Shown: piece by piece, positions 23,750 through 34,763 of the stretch
Layout of the letters: every line of letters starts with the position of its first letter
Position numbering within the stretch: position 1 is the stretch's first letter
From: Clavelina lepadiformis
Taxonomy: Eukaryota; Chordata; Ascidiacea; Aplousobranchia; Clavelinidae
DNA length: 64,000 bases
NCBI RefSeq assembly: GCF_947623445.1
Contig: NC_135242.1
Span: 19,406,001-19,470,000 of the forward strand
Direction of reading: 5' to 3'
The notes under the pieces: model-generated
The model's database searches: none
Seen by the model: the letters and a program-made list of their open reading frames with translations, nothing else
Told to the model about the DNA's origin: nothing
Program-made: the position numbers and the translations under genes

Positions 23750-26700
23750 TTAGAAAGCATAGTAAAGTGCAAATAAAACCGGTATGGCAAAAACAAGGAA
23801 AACTCCAATTTTATAATACAGCCATAAATTGCGAGCAACTTCACTGTCACGTTTTAATTCGGTCAAATACTTTGCTTTCACATTTTTGTGTGGAAAAGGT
23901 TCATCTGGTATGTTCTTCTCCAAAAAGCTGCAAAGACGTTGCCAACCCTCTGTTACGTTGTAGACTAGCAGTCTATCCTTAGGTGCATTCTGAGTATCAT
24001 TAAAAATAATGAACATCTTTTCCTAACATAACTTATTTTTCATAAAGGCCAACGGCATCGTGCTGTGCTGGCAAGAAAGAGCGTTAAAGGTACGCTTATA
24101 AACCTTTACATTTTACATGCCTAATGGTATACATACCTGATATTTTACATGTTTGCTAGAATATATAGATCAGTTATTTTAACCTTCAACAAACATGCTT
24201 GAAAAACCCAAACCTGCAAAACATAGCTGTTGTGTTGTCGAAATTTCATACGTGCCACCATTTCGTTGGTAGAACAAACTTGTCCTAAGAAATAAGAAAC
24301 ATCTAATCCAAATCCAACCCTACCTGCATAAAAACAAACAGAGATTTACTTTACACATGACATAAACACTTTACACATTTTGCTACTTAAGCTGGGGTAA
24401 CTCTTTATGCATCCTTTGCTCAAGACCATTTCTTTTTTTGTAAGCTTGCATATAAAAGGTATAAAAGCTGCTGTAATCATCACATATTAGACCTATGCTA
24501 CATTGGGCAACTTACAAAAATCTTTTAAAAAACGATGCGAATACATGAAGGGTACAAAGTTAAATATTTTTGATGGAACATCTCTGTTGAGCTCTTCTAG
24601 TTGAAACTTATAGCTCTTCCACCAAGAATCTTCATCCCTCAATGTGAGAATAACCTTCACAAATTTCGATAATAAATATTAATCTAGAAACATTATTTGC
24701 AAGAGCAACACCTAAACTACAGTTGCCCATCATGAAAACATCTTTTAACACTAGAAGGACGGGGCGCGTCAATTGACGCATTTTCAACCTAAGTGCATCT
24801 ATAACTTTTAAGTGGTGCATCGCAAAACTGTGATATTTCCTGACTTTTCCTACATTAGTGTTAGGTAACTAACCCATGAATATGAAGTTTTTATTTTACC
24901 GGTAGAGATAATTAACGTGGTCACTACCTAGAAGGACGGGGTGCGTCAATTGACGCATTGTTACTTCACAGTACAAAAACCAGTCTCGCGATTGAGAGCA
25001 TTGTTTTCTTTCTGCTGATAATTACAGGTTTATCGAATTAGGTCACAGCTGCCAACACAGAGGTGTGACAAACGTGTCGACAAACTATGCAAGTCGACTT
25101 TTCCGCAAAACAGAGTAGTTTCGTCACAAGCGCAGCCTAATTTCGGAATTTTTGAAGTTTATCGAAGCGTAAGTGTAGTAAGAGTTTCTTAGTTAGATAA
25201 ATTAGATGAATTAGATAAATTCGTCGGCTTGGTGGTTGCTCGTGGCGTGATAGGAGGGCGCAACTTCCCTTTGAAGAGTTTGTGGGGGCGGTCGTGGGGA
25301 TGTCCGATGTTTTCCCAAACCATGGCAAGAGACAGGTTTTTGGAGCTCATACGATTCCTTCGCTTCGATCTGAAGACGGAAAGGCGTAGGAATCTATTGC
25401 ATGATAAATTTGCACTCGCTTCACAACTTTGGAACAGTTTTATATCAAACTGCCAAAAAGCATTCATTCCACAGTGGAAGATAACTGTGGATGAGCAACT
25501 ATTGCCGTGTAAGGCACGCTGCAAGTTCATCCAATATATGGCCAATAAACCAGACAAGTTTGGTCTAAAGTTCTGGCTGGCAGTTGACGTTGAAAACAAA
25601 TATTTATTCAACGGTTTTCCTTACGTTGGAAAAGATGACGCAAGGAGCCCCCACGTGAGTGTGCCCACCGACGTTGTACTGAAACTCATGGCTCCGCTTT
25701 TTCAAGGAGGTTACAACGTCACTTGCGATAATTTTTTCACCTCACTTGACCTGGCGTTGCGACTTGCTGAAAAGAAGTACAGCCTCGTAGGGACAATGCG
25801 CCAGAACAGGAGAGAAGTCCCAGAAGAGTGCAAGAAGAAAAAGGAGTTGCGTGAAACAGAAGTGTTTAGGCACGAGTGCTTGTATTTTCAATGCGATTGC
25901 TTTTGTTAATTAAAATGCACAAAGTGGACATGCAATAGAAGTAGTTTTTTCGGAGCAACAGCACAGTTTTCTCAACAAAAAACGTTAGATTTGCGCCGTT
26001 TTGACCTTTTGCGTCAATTGACGCACTCCGTCCTTCTAGGTATACGAAAATTGCCGTCCTTCTAGTGTTAAGCACACCGAAATGTCTCCTGGGATTACTA
26101 TGAAGCTACTTTGGCCTGATAGTAAAAAGAAGGTAAGCTAAATGTTTCTTTCCCCTTTAAAATGAAACTCCCTGCTTCAAGAAGCGAACACTTTGCTTTT
26201 TACGCAGAAGCAACATATGTTAATATATTCATTTTGCAAAGGTAGCAGCACAATCATAATAAAGTAATCTGCAACATTGCATGAGACCTGACGTTGCACA
26301 GCTTGAAAGCCGTGTTGTAAAGACTCGAGTCCTTAACTTGGCCTGCCTTAGTCAATTTTAGCCACATTGTAGTAAATGCAGTTGCAAAAAATCTAAACTA
26401 TTGATCATAGAATGGAATATTTTCGAAAAAATACACTTTTCCAAAACAAAATTTGAACCACTCCAAATTCGATATAGCCATAAAGAAGAACTTGAGGCAG
26501 TGCATAGCGTGACATTGGAAAACTTTACAAGCTTAACGGTATTGGCTTGACTTTAGTCAAGTTTAGGTTCATTGCTGTGCTGGCAATAGATACAACTTGA
26601 TTTGGGTCCAAAAATATGAATTATTTCAAAGTTCTGTTTAAATGTATTTTATTGATTAAATAAAAAAAAATTGTGTACCAAGTTAATGCTTGAGGCCACA

Positions 26701-27115
26701 CCAGTAAATTTGAAAGTGTTGATATATTTAAGTGCTCAAAATTTTTAAAGTCTTATTTATCACAAACATAAAAAACTTTCATGGAGTATTACAATAAGAG
26801 CTTTACAATATAATTCATAAATATGATTATAATTATCCTTCTCCAAAATAAAACAAGATTCACCTTTGCATCTGGAAAAGTTTCAAGGATTTGTTCCCAA
26901 AACAAACATGCAGGTTGATCAGTGACTGCATCCACATCCTCATACATTTCCCTGAACATGTTGATTGTTCCTCCTGTTTCCATAATTTTCATCCATTCTT
27001 TTGTGTGGAACCAGTAATGTTCAAAGTTATCATACACCTTGTAGTCCAAGATTTTTAAAGCAGCACACATAGTCTTTGTGCCGGTCTTCGATAATCCAGC
27101 AACTATTACTTTCAT
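23750..27115 (-). CDS. ST5: sulfotransferase-like P-loop protein, 246 aa, intron 1 interrupted by piggyBac
   Basis: Exons in gene order: 27115-26864, 24654-24516, 24323-24214, 23989-23750 (252, 139, 110 and 240 nt). The joined frame is open and ends at TAA. The P-loop is VAGLSKTGTKTM. VILTLRDEDSWWKSYKFQLE, MKFRQHNSYVLQ and KDRLLVYNVTEGWQRLCSFL follow, then a hydrophobic tail of about 20 residues. It belongs with ST4 and ST6. Intron 1 is 2.2 kb, against 100-200 bases in ST1-ST4, and the excess is mostly a piggyBac element at 24749-26067. Splice sites at both ends of the enlarged intron are intact (AAG|GTGAAT and GTGAAG|GTTATT), so the gene may still be expressed. I link the exons by phase, spacing and the array's one-gene repeat; a transcript would confirm it. 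Confidence 0.8.
24745..26071. mobile_element. piggyBac-family DNA transposon, non-autonomous
   Basis: The element (24749-26067, 1319 bp) is flanked by TTAA on both sides (24745-24748 and 26068-26071), the hallmark piggyBac target duplication. The ends are perfect 14-bp inverted repeats, CACTAGAAGGACGG. Next to the left end, and again at 24928-24957 and 26010-26039, sits a CTAGAAGGACGG-type motif joined to the perfect palindrome GCGTCAATTGACGC, making a multi-part subterminal repeat array likely bound by transposase. It carries a shortened transposase gene (separate entry), so any movement would need enzyme from another copy. Confidence 0.93.
25229..25909 (+). pseudogene. piggyBac transposase, truncated (226-codon frame)
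   Basis: The frame contains the core of the DDE_Tnp_1_7 (piggyBac) domain: MARDRFLELIRFLRFD, WKITVDEQLLPCKARC with the first catalytic Asp, GLKFWLAVDVENKYLF, and NVTCDNFFTSLDLALRL with the second catalytic Asp. A full transposase is about 550-600 aa. Here the N-terminal region before VGLVVARG is absent and no ATG is in frame until the methionine at about 25307. The protein stops soon after YSLVGTMRQNRREVP, before the third catalytic Asp and the C-terminal cysteine-rich domain. It cannot be catalytically active on its own. The loss is consistent with internal deletion and decay of a once complete element. Confidence 0.85.
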
Positions 27116-27830
27116 TTTATCCCCTTTCTATTAGACTGTTAAACAGAATGCAGGATGTGAGAACATAATGATAACACAATTAATTTGACAAAAACTAGGA
27201 AGGATTCAGTATGAAATGCTTGCTAGAAAAATGCCACAGCCTAATATTAGAGTACAAATTTCAGTGGAATTTAATTCTTTAAGTAGGAAGCAGAAGTACT
27301 AAAACTTAAATCATTACACAGTAGAAACACTAATCGTGTTATAGATGTAAGTTTAACCAATATAAAATAAATTTGAAAATGGTAATTTTGCCATAAAAAG
27401 TACCCTACATGCAAGCAAATTCATACATGAAACAAAAGATTACATTAACAAACTCTACTCAAAGAAACAATAAATTAATTATCTACCAGGTTAAAGAAAG
27501 TATCAGATAGACAATTTTGGAGAATGTGATTACTGGTATGCTGTCAAACAATACACAATAAAAGAATGCACTTTTGCCTAGTTATAAAACTGCAGTAACC
27601 ACCAAATGAATACAGTTGGGTATTAAATGAGCTAACATGAGCCAATAAAAATGCAACTGAATTTGTTGTCACAACACACAGTTTCGTAACATTAGATGAC
27701 TTTACAAGCATTAGTGAAGTTAACTTACACTTTACTACAAAAACAAAATTAGGCAAAAAAACCAAATAGGGTGTTAGATAGTGGTGTGAAAGAGTAGCAA
27801 GAAAAACAAGGCAGATACAATCACCACAAT
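27116..27830. other. Spacer between ST5 and ST6, no gene seen
   Basis: 0.7 kb with only chance frames. It holds the ST5 upstream region and the ST6 3' flank. Confidence 0.5.
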
Positions 27831-29178
27831 TTAAAAAATATAATTTAAACTGACTGCAATGCAAATAAATCCAATTGCAAGATATAACCTGATGATGAAC
27901 CAGATAGTTCGGACTGTTTTGTTTTCAATTTTTATATCTTCGATAAGCTCACCACCAACATATTTGAGTGGAAATTGCTCATTGGGTATCTCTACACCCA
28001 AGAATTTACAAAGTGGTTCCCAGCCATCTGATACTTGGTAAAGTAGCAACTTATCTTTTGGAACAGCCTAGAGTTTTATTTATGGGAGTTGTTGAATAAA
28101 CTATAAAAGCAATACCGTAATGCATACCTGGTTATGATTGAATGTGAAGTTTGTTTAAAGGGGAAATTTAAAGCTTTTTATATCTACATGTAAAATCTTA
28201 TTATGGTATCTGCCTACTTGCAACACATAGCTGTTGTGATGACAAAACTTCATTCTAATTACCATTTCATTGGAAGCGCACACGTTCCTCATGTAATAAG
28301 ACACGTTTACACCCAAAATAAAAAGACCTGTCATAAACAGGAAATACTGCAGAAAGTAATCAGTAATAAAGAGGAATGGCTTACTATGTGATTATATTTA
28401 GAACAAAAGCCAAATAAAAAGAAACCTTGACAAATAAAGAATCAATTGATAACCAAGGAATGCATTTTGCGAGTGTAGAATAAGTCATACAGTGATACAA
28501 TACAGTAATAATTGCCTCAATTATGAACTATGAACTACTTATTACATTTTGGAATTTTTAACAAACAATTGTCAAACCTTTTAATGCATATTACTTTCAC
28601 TAACAGTATTTGGATAACAGTAAACTTACATTTATTAAATAGGTGCCAATATATTCCCAAAAATGGAATGAAATTGCAAATTTTTACTGTAATATCTGCA
28701 TTTAAGATATCAAGGTGATGCTTGAAACTCTTCCACCAATAGTCTTCATCACGAGTCGTAAAAATTATCTATACATAAATATAATCCTAATTTAAATTCT
28801 ACCTCGAGCATAGTAAGTGCAGTGCTGTGGCATTAACAACAATCTTTAAAACAAAAACAACCTAGCTAACAAATTGCGCACAACTCTTTAAAGGCAAAAA
28901 CAAACATAACCCATAATATATTTTAAAACAAGTACCAATATTATACAGCAAGGTCATTGAAGACAACAGAGTACATGTAACAAATCAACTCTGCAGGCAT
29001 GTCGTGGTACAAAGCCAGAATTACTATGTGCACCTGATCTACCACCATTCATTCCAATGTCGTTGACTGTTTCATCCAAAACATTTTTGGGAAGCTATAT
29101 GCTTTACATATTTGCATATGATTATTAGTCCTGGAATGTAGGTATACCATGACTGTGTTTTAAACTTTGGTTTACAGA

Positions 29179-29357
29179 CAGTGGCGGGATTCAGCCGGTT
29201 CGCACCAGTTCGTGAAAACTGGTTCTTGGAATTTTAATGACCTCCGCAAACCGGTTGTCAACAAGTGTACGTATAGACCTATGTTATATCGCCTACGTAA
29301 ATATGGCATGCCGCTAGTGACAGAACCGGATGTTAAAATATTTGAATCCCACCACTG
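29179..29357. mobile_element. hAT-type MITE in ST6 intron 1
   Basis: The left end is CAGTGGCGGGATTCAGCCGG and the right end, on the other strand, CAGTGGTGGGATTCAAATAT, as in short hAT derivatives. The 179-bp interior is non-coding. The flanks TTTACAGA and TTTAGACA (the latter read across the second insertion) match at 6 of 8 positions, fitting an old 8-bp target duplication. Confidence 0.65.
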
Positions 29358-29364
29358 TTTAGAC

Positions 29365-29815
29365 CAGCGGTTCCCAAACTGGGGTCCGTAAAGCAGTTTC
29401 AGAGGGTCCTCAATGTACAGCAATGATTGTGATTCAATTATAAAGCTTTCTCGGGAGTTATGCTTGCTTTATATTAGTCTTTAGTTAGCGAATGTTTTCA
29501 ACATTATAGCTGTACTATTACTATTTCCCCTCTACTCAATATGAAAAAAATACCGAAACCGACTGGATGTAGTACACGACATGAGAGTTGCGCTATCCAA
29601 AACCAAACCGAACATTGATGAGTTAATTGCAGCAAAAGAAGTGCACCCATTCCATTAAACGCTTATCGTATTTGATAGTTTTTGCTTTTTCTTTCATTGG
29701 TGTGGTTCTTGCATTTTTCCTATAGCATACTTTGATTTTTATAGGGCTACGAAATATCAAAATAATTGCAAAGGGTCCACCAGGAAAAATTTCTAGAAAA
29801 GTTTGGGAACCGCTA
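29365..29815. mobile_element. hAT-type MITE inserted at the edge of the previous MITE
   Basis: Inverted ends CAGCGGTTCCCAAACT (left) and TAGCGGTTCCCAAACT (right, other strand) bound a 451-bp non-coding element. The 8-bp target duplication GTTTAGAC is perfect (29357-29364 and 29816-29823), and its first G is the last base of the 29179-29357 element. This insertion is therefore the younger of the two. Confidence 0.8.
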
Positions 29816-30440
29816 GTTTAGACAGTCATTTGAAATTTGTGCAGTTCTGTGCAGTTGTTGGTAGAAATGAAACCAAGCTGTCCACTTTTTACCCAAATTT
29901 CTGTTCCCTTACTAGCCCACAATTACAAGAGATGAAGCATTTGCTCTAATGCCCAGCATACAACAGATTGATTGAGTTTAAAAAATGAGTGTTTGTGGTG
30001 TGCTTTTTCCTGAACATAAGAAGAAATTTACAAATTTCTACAATAATATAAATATAGCTGTAAATGATATCAGAATAAGTGGCTGCAAAATTAGCAGTAC
30101 AGAGAATAGTTTGCAGTTAGCCTCGAGTATGCACATGCATATTGCACAAACATGCTGAACACACTGCTAACATTGCAGTTCACAACACCTTCGCATCAGG
30201 AAATGTCTCATGTGTTTGTTCCCAAAAATAAAACGCCGCCATATCAGTAACAGCATCAATATCTTTGTACATTTTCTTGAAGTCACCAGTCGTTGCACCA
30301 ATAGTTAAAATTTTATTCCACTATTTTGCATTATACCAATAATGCTCAAATCCATTATACACCTTGTAGCCCAACATGGTTAAAACAGCAGCTATTGTTT
30401 TTGTGCCAGTTTTGCAATATCCAGCCACAATTACTTTCAT

Positions 30441-33323
30441 GACATTATGCTGTAACTTACTTGAAGTGTTTAATAAGTTTTTCAAACAAATGAAAGTCAA
30501 CCAGCAATTAAATAAGTACTTAGCTTTTTATAAAGGAACGCTTGTGTTGACATGGAGTAAGCTAAGTTTCTGTTATTTTTCATTGATAACAAGATGTCTA
30601 TATAGGTTTGGTGCTGGCCTCATCAATTTGTCTTTCTTACACCTAATTACTATGATGCACCCTGACCTTGCACGTTTTTTCCCTCAACGCTTGTTGTTGT
30701 GGTGTACGTATTAGCATTATTGCTAATACGTTTGTGATCTTCAACGTCAGCACAATTTTGCAGCCCCCACAATTATGACGAAAAATAAACTGAATGAATA
30801 AAAATGAATGATTTTGCGCTATACGTAATATTATTGATTTGAAAACTATTCGCACATAAGGTGTCGCTTATTTTTCATGATTAAAAGGGGGATACAAAAA
30901 GCATGGTGCCATAAAATTGTTACAGTACAATACAAAATGCAATTGCCATTTTACCAAGCATCATAAAACCTGAGTGAGCTAAAAGTAAACAACAAATGCA
31001 ATGAAGTACCACAAAAAACAAGCCTTCAATAAATAGGGATAACACCGAAAACGATACTATTTATGAACACTATGTGACGTCATAAGAGCTTTTTTATAAC
31101 TAATACAATTTTTGTACTTTGTTTAAAATACCAAAGCTGTTAAGCTTTTAAGCTTTTAAGCTTCCAAAATATCAGAATTATAAATGAAGTTTTGTTTTTA
31201 CGTTACTATCTTTAGTATAGGGCCTATACTATAGGCTATCCGCTAGGGTCACTAAAAGCTACTAAAGAGAAAGGCTACTTGTTGTTGAAGAAGAGATGAG
31301 AGTAGATTTGTCGAATGTGCGCCCAGATAATGAGAGGATTCGCCCTAAAAATCAAACACAAATTTTGCACTGACTTTGTTTAGAATAAATTTAAATAAAT
31401 CGTTCTTGTGGTACCGATACTGTAGTTTATTTTGTGTTTTTCAAAACTGTTTTCAATGTAGCATTTTGATTTCAAACTTTACACCTAAATTTGATTTCAT
31501 TCGATGCGGAAGCTCTTAGGTTCGACTGTGGATGCCGCAAAATCTTTTTGTTGTTTGCATTGTGCCGAAAGCCAAACATGTTGAAAACCACTGATATAGT
31601 GGGTTTATTTCGGTCATGTTTCGGTATGGGTGTAGAGCTGTACGCATACAAAGCGGTCCTTGTTTTCATCAGTATTTTGAACGTCGTTGAAGCATTTTTT
31701 TGTTAACGAATTTCTTTGCAAACTTTTGATTAAGTTCTTAAATTCAGTTGCTTCAACATTAGTACTTGCAAGAATATTTATGTTGACAAATTTTTGATAA
31801 CCGAGTGGTTTGCAGCAGCAACAACAACAGATTACTTAGCGCACTAAAACAAGACCGAACATTGAAGATGTAAACGCTGATCACTAGGCCGGTGTGCAGC
31901 CAATACGTAGCATTGGCAGACAAAAGTTCTTGTTAAGTTTTGTTAAGTTGTAGACCAGTGGTCCCCTAAGTATGGTCCGTAGAGCAATTTGAGGAGGACC
32001 TCAAATTTTTTTTTCAGCATTGCATTACATTTCAGCAGTTTGCAAATAAGGAAAAAAATACAGTTTTAATGATGTTAAACGTCAATTTTATAGGGAACCG
32101 CAAATCATTAAAAAATGGCAAGAGAACTATTGCAAAGTTTTTTAAAACGGTTGGAAACTACTTTTCCAGACAAACCAACATGATCTTAATTCAATTTTTA
32201 TGCAGAATACGTGTGTTTGCAGAACTGCCGAAGTATCGCTTAAGTCTATTTTGTAGCCTACGTTCTCTAAAAGGGATCGCGTAAATAGCCTATATACTTA
32301 CAGCAAGATCTATAACTAGATTTGATTCTAGCTTCTAAATCGCCAAAAGATACACACACATTGCTTCGTTGAAAATACTAAATATTTAAGCTTACCTAAG
32401 TTAGGCTCTCGAGTTTGAGCATAATTTTTAAAGTAAAAGATTCCAACGTTGTCCCTAACTTCTAAAAATATAAATTTTCTTTAGAGTTTAGAGTTTAGAC
32501 CATAGCTTACTGAGAAATGGCCTGAAAGTTGGAGAATAACAAAAATGAAGCTAACCGTGACGTTTTTCACAAATACTCTAATTTTATGCATTTAAAACCG
32601 GCGCAGTAAAAATAGAGGGTGGTAGTTAGTTACAAACGGGAGAAGTTTCGTAAATTTAGCTTGACCTAATACTATGGATAGGGTTCCTTATATTTCCGGA
32701 AAGGGGCTTTTATGGTCTACATTTTATCATAAACCTTTTTCTTTGAATTACTACAACCACTGCAAAAAATTACTGCAAGAAATTACTTAGGTCCTTCAAT
32801 TCTATCCACATTTAAAGCTACTGCAAATTGAGAGCAAGGTATAAGTTACCAGGTTGTCTTAACGTATTCATAAACAATGTTGTTTGCGAGGCGTAATGTG
32901 TTTATGCAATTAACGATTATACGCCAGTTCCGTTTTCATATCCTTGCGCCAAAGCTGACGCGTCTCTATACAAAATGAAGCCAAGCGAGTGCGTCGGAGG
33001 CAGCGTTTTAGCGGTAACCAGCAAACGACATATGAAACGTGACTTAAAACAACTGTTGATTGATGTTGATTGCTTATAGTTTTCGAAAGCACACAGACCA
33101 TTACTTCATTCCAATGTGGCAGATATTAGCTATTATTCTTTATTATGTATGCTTTGTATATAACTTATACATGGAATAAAGCAACACACAATTTCAGCAT
33201 TGATATGACTTGTAATATAAAAAACGTGACGGGTTTGCTGCTATTAGAACAAAATGCTCATACTCAGTACTCATTATTCATACAGCTCATTACTCATACA
33301 GTATTTAAAGAGGGATGCAGAAA
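30441..33323. other. Intergenic, 2.9 kb, one hAT fragment
   Basis: No exon-like frame was recognised between ST6 and the PTB-like gene. A hAT-like end (CAGTGGTCCCCTAAGTATGG) lies at about 31962 and resembles the element at 29365. A short direct repeat of TTAAGCTTTT units is present near 31140-31162. Confidence 0.45.
31962..32030. mobile_element. hAT-type end fragment
   Basis: CAGTGGTCCCCTAAGTATGGTCCGTAGAGC, broken here only for description, parallels the left end and first 60 bases of the 29365-29815 element (GGGGTCCGTAAAGCAG, GAGGGTCCTC). The right end was not found, so the copy looks decayed or truncated. Confidence 0.45.
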
Positions 33324-34484
33324 CTATCTTTTATTTCCATTAAATGTCGCAATTTGATTTCCAAGAGCTCTAGCCAATAGCCTGGCATGCTGTAAGTCAT
33401 CACATTCGACAGCGTAACACTCGACAGCACTGACGTTGCTTTTAACAAGATGATAGACCCAGGTTAGCCAACTTTCGGGCATTCCGCATATCTCAGCGCC
33501 ACAAAAAATAACCCTTTTGTAAAGAAATTTCATGCATTTCCGCTTCCTACGCAAGTTTTCGTAAGATTTCAGGCAGAGAGAGTTCTTGTGCTGCAGCAAC
33601 TGGGGATACTTGGATGGACCGCAAAACTTCATACATGATAACAAAGATTTTTTGGGCGATCGCTTCTCTTCTTTTGGAAACAAGGCTTGTTTCTCTTGTT
33701 TCTTTGGATTATCCTTGTATGACTTTTGTCTTGGCTGGCTTACAACACTCACTTCGTCAGTTGTTTGGTGTTTTTCCTCTCCTACAACTCCACAGTCTTC
33801 AAGAACGAAGGAGTCTTCTAAAATACGCAGCAAAGTGAAAGACTGGTTCTGAGAGGAAAGCAAGTCTTGCAATGGTCGTGACAGGTCAAGTTGGCGGAGT
33901 TCTGCAGCTGTCATCTTACGACCTCCAACAAAAAGGATCAAAGCGTTTCGTGGAAGGTCCGAGGGAGTAAATAACTCCGGAAACTGGTGGCTAGATTTCG
34001 AGGAAGACGCTAAATCACTTTGAACATCATGTAAACAATCTGTAGTTTGTGCCGGAACTTGAGTCTTTCCTACTTCTGTGACTTCTTTGATTGTTTCGTA
34101 AACAGGACTTTTGCTGGAAGAGAATATGCATGCGTTTTCTTCTTCTTCTTCAATGACGTAACCGGAGTTATCTTCTTGTAGTAGATTATTATGATTTGGG
34201 GCCGCTTCTATGCACGCGTCACTGACATCAAGTGATGTTTGGTTAGTCAATAACACACTGAAGGCCGACGTTCTCAGGCGGTTGACACTGGCGGCGAAAT
34301 TCTTGCGTTTGGATGGAATCTTCCTTAAAAACTCTTTTTGAATAGCACTTGCCACAGAATTTAGCACTTGGGTGTCTCTGTAGTATAGGTCGTCTTCGGA
34401 GTCAGTGTCGTCGCTACTTGAAAGCTCTCCTACCCGCAGTGCCATTATCTTTTTTGGCGTAAGGTCATCTTCATTAAAATACAT
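33324..34484 (-). CDS. Acidic, serine-rich protein with a PTB-like C-terminal segment, 386 aa
   Basis: One long exon from ATG 34484 to TAG 33324. Residues 1-170 are acidic and serine-rich (SSSDDTDSEDDLYY, VIEEEEENA). Around 180-240 is a structured stretch (NALILFVGGRKMTAAELRQL, FTLLRILEDSFVLEDCG). A lysine-rich linker follows, then KRVIFCGAEICGMPESWLTW with VYHLVKSN, VECYAVECDD and ARLLARALGNQI. The final 70 residues follow the F-C-A-D, W-V-Y, C-H-A-V and A-L-A-x-A-L-G pattern of phosphotyrosine-binding domains such as those of FAM43-type adaptors. I infer a PTB domain split by the linker. An alternative start uses a first exon at 34763-34712 (MAARYEELTSDTGKPKK) spliced to 34468, giving 398 aa. 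The function is probably adaptor-like; no orthologue was recognised. Confidence 0.65.
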   Translation of the reverse strand: MYFNEDDLTPKKIMALRVGELSSSDDTDSEDDLYYRDTQVLNSVASAIQKEFLRKIPSKRKNFAASVNRLRTSAFSVLLTNQTSLDVSDACIEAAPNHNNLLQEDNSGYVIEEEEENACIFSSSKSPVYETIKEVTEVGKTQVPAQTTDCLHDVQSDLASSSKSSHQFPELFTPSDLPRNALILFVGGRKMTAAELRQLDLSRPLQDLLSSQNQSFTLLRILEDSFVLEDCGVVGEEKHQTTDEVSVVSQPRQKSYKDNPKKQEKQALFPKEEKRSPKKSLLSCMKFCGPSKYPQLLQHKNSLCLKSYENLRRKRKCMKFLYKRVIFCGAEICGMPESWLTWVYHLVKSNVSAVECYAVECDDLQHARLLARALGNQIATFNGNKR

Positions 34485-34711
34485 CGTAAAAACGTCATTA
34501 AACCATCAAACTATTTGCAATAATCTTCTGCCAAATCCAGAAAATTTGTATACCAAATTTGCAAAATTACTATACATACTGTAAAAGGAGGACAGTATTA
34601 TAGGCCTATAATATACATCACTGGGTATCAAATCACCTGTTTTAGTGGCATTATCTTGAAATTGGTGGGTAATTAGGTTCGTATAGCATTTGCTGAAAAT
34701 AGTGTCCTTAC

Positions 34712-34763
34712 TCTTCTTTGGTTTCCCTGTATCTGACGTCAGCTCCTCATAGCGGGCTGCCAT
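34712..34763 (-). other. Possible first coding exon of the PTB-like gene
   Basis: ATG at 34763 begins MAARYEELTSDTGKPKK and runs to a good donor (AAGAAGA|GTAAGG). The phase fits an acceptor at TTTTAATGAAG|ATGACC, so the exon would join 34468. No stop is created. It remains a hypothesis because the downstream exon has its own usable ATG. Confidence 0.4.

Larger units (their letters stand above)
27831..30440 (-). pseudogene. ST6: sulfotransferase-like gene with an in-frame stop in exon 1
   Basis: Exons in gene order: 30440-30189, 28768-28630, 28327-28218, 28067-27831 (252, 139, 110 and 237 nt), the same architecture as ST4 and ST5. Exons 2-4 read cleanly: IIFTTRDEDYWWKSFKHHL, MKFCHHNSYVLQ, KDKLLLYQVSDGWEPLCKFL and a hydrophobic tail. 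Exon 1 keeps the family length and frame, with P-loop VAGYCKTGTKTI and DAVTDMAAFYFWEQTHETFP. However, codon 40 is TAG (plus-strand 30321-30323), at a residue that is Asp or Glu in the other copies. The donor after exon 1 (GTGTTG) is weak. A single substitution with everything else open implies recent inactivation, a polymorphism or a sequencing error. Intron 1 holds two nested hAT elements. Confidence 0.75.

Noticed and set aside
13052-28768. Intron sliding between ST subfamilies as a firm claim
   Set aside because: The residues after the intron align directly, so compensating indels explain the length shift. Kept only as a low-interest observation.
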